A stretch of DNA of 6,551 nucleotides from Promethearchaeota archaeon (GTDB taxonomy: Archaea; Asgardarchaeota; Lokiarchaeia; Sigynarchaeales; SOKP01): the NCBI GenBank assembly GCA_004524515.1, contig SDNV01000148.1, forward strand, positions 1 through 6,551, given 5' to 3'. The notes below the pieces were generated by a model, which saw nothing but the letters and a program-made list of their open reading frames with translations, searched no databases and was not told where the DNA came from. Each line of letters begins with the position of its first letter. Position 1 is the stretch's first letter. Of the stretch, positions 6,086-6,551 are shown piece by piece. A program made the translations under genes and the position numbers.

Positions 6086-6200
6086 TAGCGGGGGTTCGAT
6101 TTGAACGAACGATCTCAGGGTTTCTTTATGATAACTTATTTTTAAATTATAGATACCATTTATGAGCCCTGCGGCATAAACCAGGCTAGCCCACCCCGCT
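6086..6200 (-). tRNA. Initiator tRNA-Met (CAT), intron-containing
   Basis: Reading the minus strand from 6200, a full cloverleaf can be drawn. The acceptor stem is AGCGGGG with CCCCGCT. The D arm has GGC pairing with GCC and a G18G19 loop. The anticodon stem is CAGGG with CCCTG, the anticodon loop is CTCATA + A with anticodon CAT at 34-36, and the T arm is GTTCG with CGAAC around TTCAAAT. The discriminator is A73 and CCA is not encoded. Two features mark it as the initiator: an A1-U72 first pair and three consecutive G-C pairs (29-31 with 39-41) next to the anticodon loop. The gene is 115 bases, with exons of 40 and 36 bases and a 39-base intron after position 37. Its product is the ligand of aIF2, whose beta subunit is encoded about 850 bases downstream. 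Confidence 0.95.
6122..6160 (-). other. tRNA intron at position 37/38
   Basis: The 39-base intron follows A37 and precedes A38. Its inside forms an eight-position helix: 6159-6152 faces 6135-6128 with six Watson-Crick pairs, one G-U and one U-U, closing a 16-base AT-rich loop. Between this helix and the anticodon stem remain exactly seven bases per strand, CTCATAA (6166-6160) and AAAGAAA (6127-6121). This is the size of a 3-4-3 bulge-helix-bulge motif, and cutting each bulge after its second base gives exactly the 37/38 junction. The central helix is weak: C32-G and U33-A pair, but C34/A and A35/A do not. Removal by the archaeal tRNA splicing endonuclease is inferred. Confidence 0.85.
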
Positions 6201-6217
6201 AGGAATAAGGATTACGA

Positions 6218-6240
6218 GGTATATATGCAAGGTATATAAC
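6218..6240 (-). promoter_or_regulatory. Two tandem TATA boxes upstream of the tRNA
   Basis: GGTATATA occurs twice on the plus strand, at 6218-6225 and 6231-6238, which gives TATATACC twice on the minus strand with 13-base spacing. The distal copy (TTATATAC, centred about 6236) would start transcription near 6210, about ten bases before the mature tRNA 5' end, so it is the better promoter. The proximal copy would start at or inside the tRNA. The rest of 6241-6316 is AT-rich with no gene visible. Confidence 0.5.
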
Positions 6241-6316
6241 ACTATAATTTACTCATCTTTTAATTTTTTACTTTTTTTAAAAATTTCGGTGCATTTTTTA
6301 TTTTCTAAACTAAAAG

Positions 6317-6325
6317 TTTTATAGA
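6317..6325 (+). promoter_or_regulatory. Candidate TATA box for the gene starting at 6352
   Basis: TTTTATAGA lies about 31 bases before the ATG. The position fits an archaeal promoter with a very short leader, but the sequence is only a partial match and the surroundings are AT-rich. Confidence 0.3.
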
Positions 6326-6351
6326 TAAATGTTACTTGATTGAAAAATCAT

Positions 6352-6551
6352 ATGTCAGATATACATTTAAAAATATTTTACGGGCAGAGTTCTGATCTAG
6401 TGGTAGAAAGCAAATCTAAATATGACCAATTTGTTTATTTTCACTTAATTAATAAGAACATCAAGGAGAATAATAAAATAGTCATAAAATATTCTTTGGA
6501 AGAAATTGCATTAATATTATGCGTGTTGCGGAAAGATTTATTCATATGGAA
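6352..6551 (+). CDS. Hypothetical protein, N-terminal part, runs off the window
   Basis: From the ATG at 6352 the frame is open to the window end, giving 66 complete codons without a stop. I do not recognise the protein. It starts MSDIHLKIFYGQSSDLVVES, continues with KYDQFVYFHLIN and a lysine/asparagine-rich turn, then KIVIKYSLEEIALILCVLRKDL. The alternation suggests beta strands followed by a helix (about 49-60), a small soluble domain with no signal peptide. The start is supported by a candidate TATA box and by the absence of an upstream in-frame alternative close by. No Shine-Dalgarno sequence is evident. It is divergent from the tRNA gene, with 151 bases between them. A longer coding region beyond the window is likely. 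Confidence 0.6.
   Translation, partial: MSDIHLKIFYGQSSDLVVESKSKYDQFVYFHLINKNIKENNKIVIKYSLEEIALILCVLRKDLFIW

Noticed and set aside
6139..6150. AT-rich stretch in the tRNA region that could be read as a promoter or inserted element
   Set aside because: It is the loop of the tRNA intron. The flanking exons form a full cloverleaf and the intron folds on itself.
1..6551. Defence, toxin-antitoxin, CRISPR or mobile-element content
   Set aside because: No transposase, integrase, inverted-repeat ends, direct-repeat array or toxin/antitoxin pair was seen. The window looks like core chromosome.

Overview
The window reads as a gene-dense stretch of an archaeal chromosome. The evidence is informational genes found only in archaea and eukaryotes (NMD3, RIO1, aIF2-beta, a two-KH Dim2/Pno1-like protein, an RPA-like protein), an archaeal-type FtsZ, TATA boxes 25-35 bases before start codons, and an intron at position 37/38 of a tRNA. 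The DNA is very AT-rich (roughly 30% G+C by eye) and the proteins are rich in Lys, Asn and Ile. Together with the eukaryote-like shape of the RPA protein, this makes a Lokiarchaeia-like Asgard archaeon my best guess. That placement is an inference and is not proven by the window.

Layout. The left part runs on the plus strand: the C-terminal 163 codons of a PLP-dependent decarboxylase of the LysA/ODC fold (1-492), ftsZ (564-1661), and a small unknown gene (1698-2048). This small gene converges on the minus-strand genes with only seven bases between the two stop codons. On the minus strand, in transcription order, are an initiator tRNA-Met gene with a 39-nt intron (6200-6086), an RPA32-like OB-fold/winged-helix gene (6013-5297), aIF2-beta (5233-4820), a DUF424 gene (4801-4505), nmd3 (4505-3579), rio1 (3582-2755) and, after 141 bases with its own promoter candidate, a two-KH-domain Dim2/Pno1-like gene (2613-2056). 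At the right end, a plus-strand unknown gene starts at 6352 and leaves the window. It is divergent from the tRNA.

How the genes work together. The minus-strand block is about translation and ribosome building. Initiator tRNA and aIF2 act together in start-codon selection, RIO1 and Dim2 act in maturation of the small subunit, and NMD3 is a large-subunit biogenesis/quality-control factor. DUF424 sits inside this block, so a translation-related role is the natural guess. The RPA-like gene at the head is the odd member because it is expected to bind single-stranded DNA. DUF424, nmd3 and rio1 are translationally coupled by 1- and 4-base overlaps.

No mobile element, CRISPR array or clearly new multi-gene system was seen. 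The most interesting points are the intron-bearing initiator tRNA with a weak bulge-helix-bulge centre, the RPA32-like architecture at the head of a translation operon, a decarboxylase homologue that appears to lack its catalytic cysteine, and the two unrecognised small genes.
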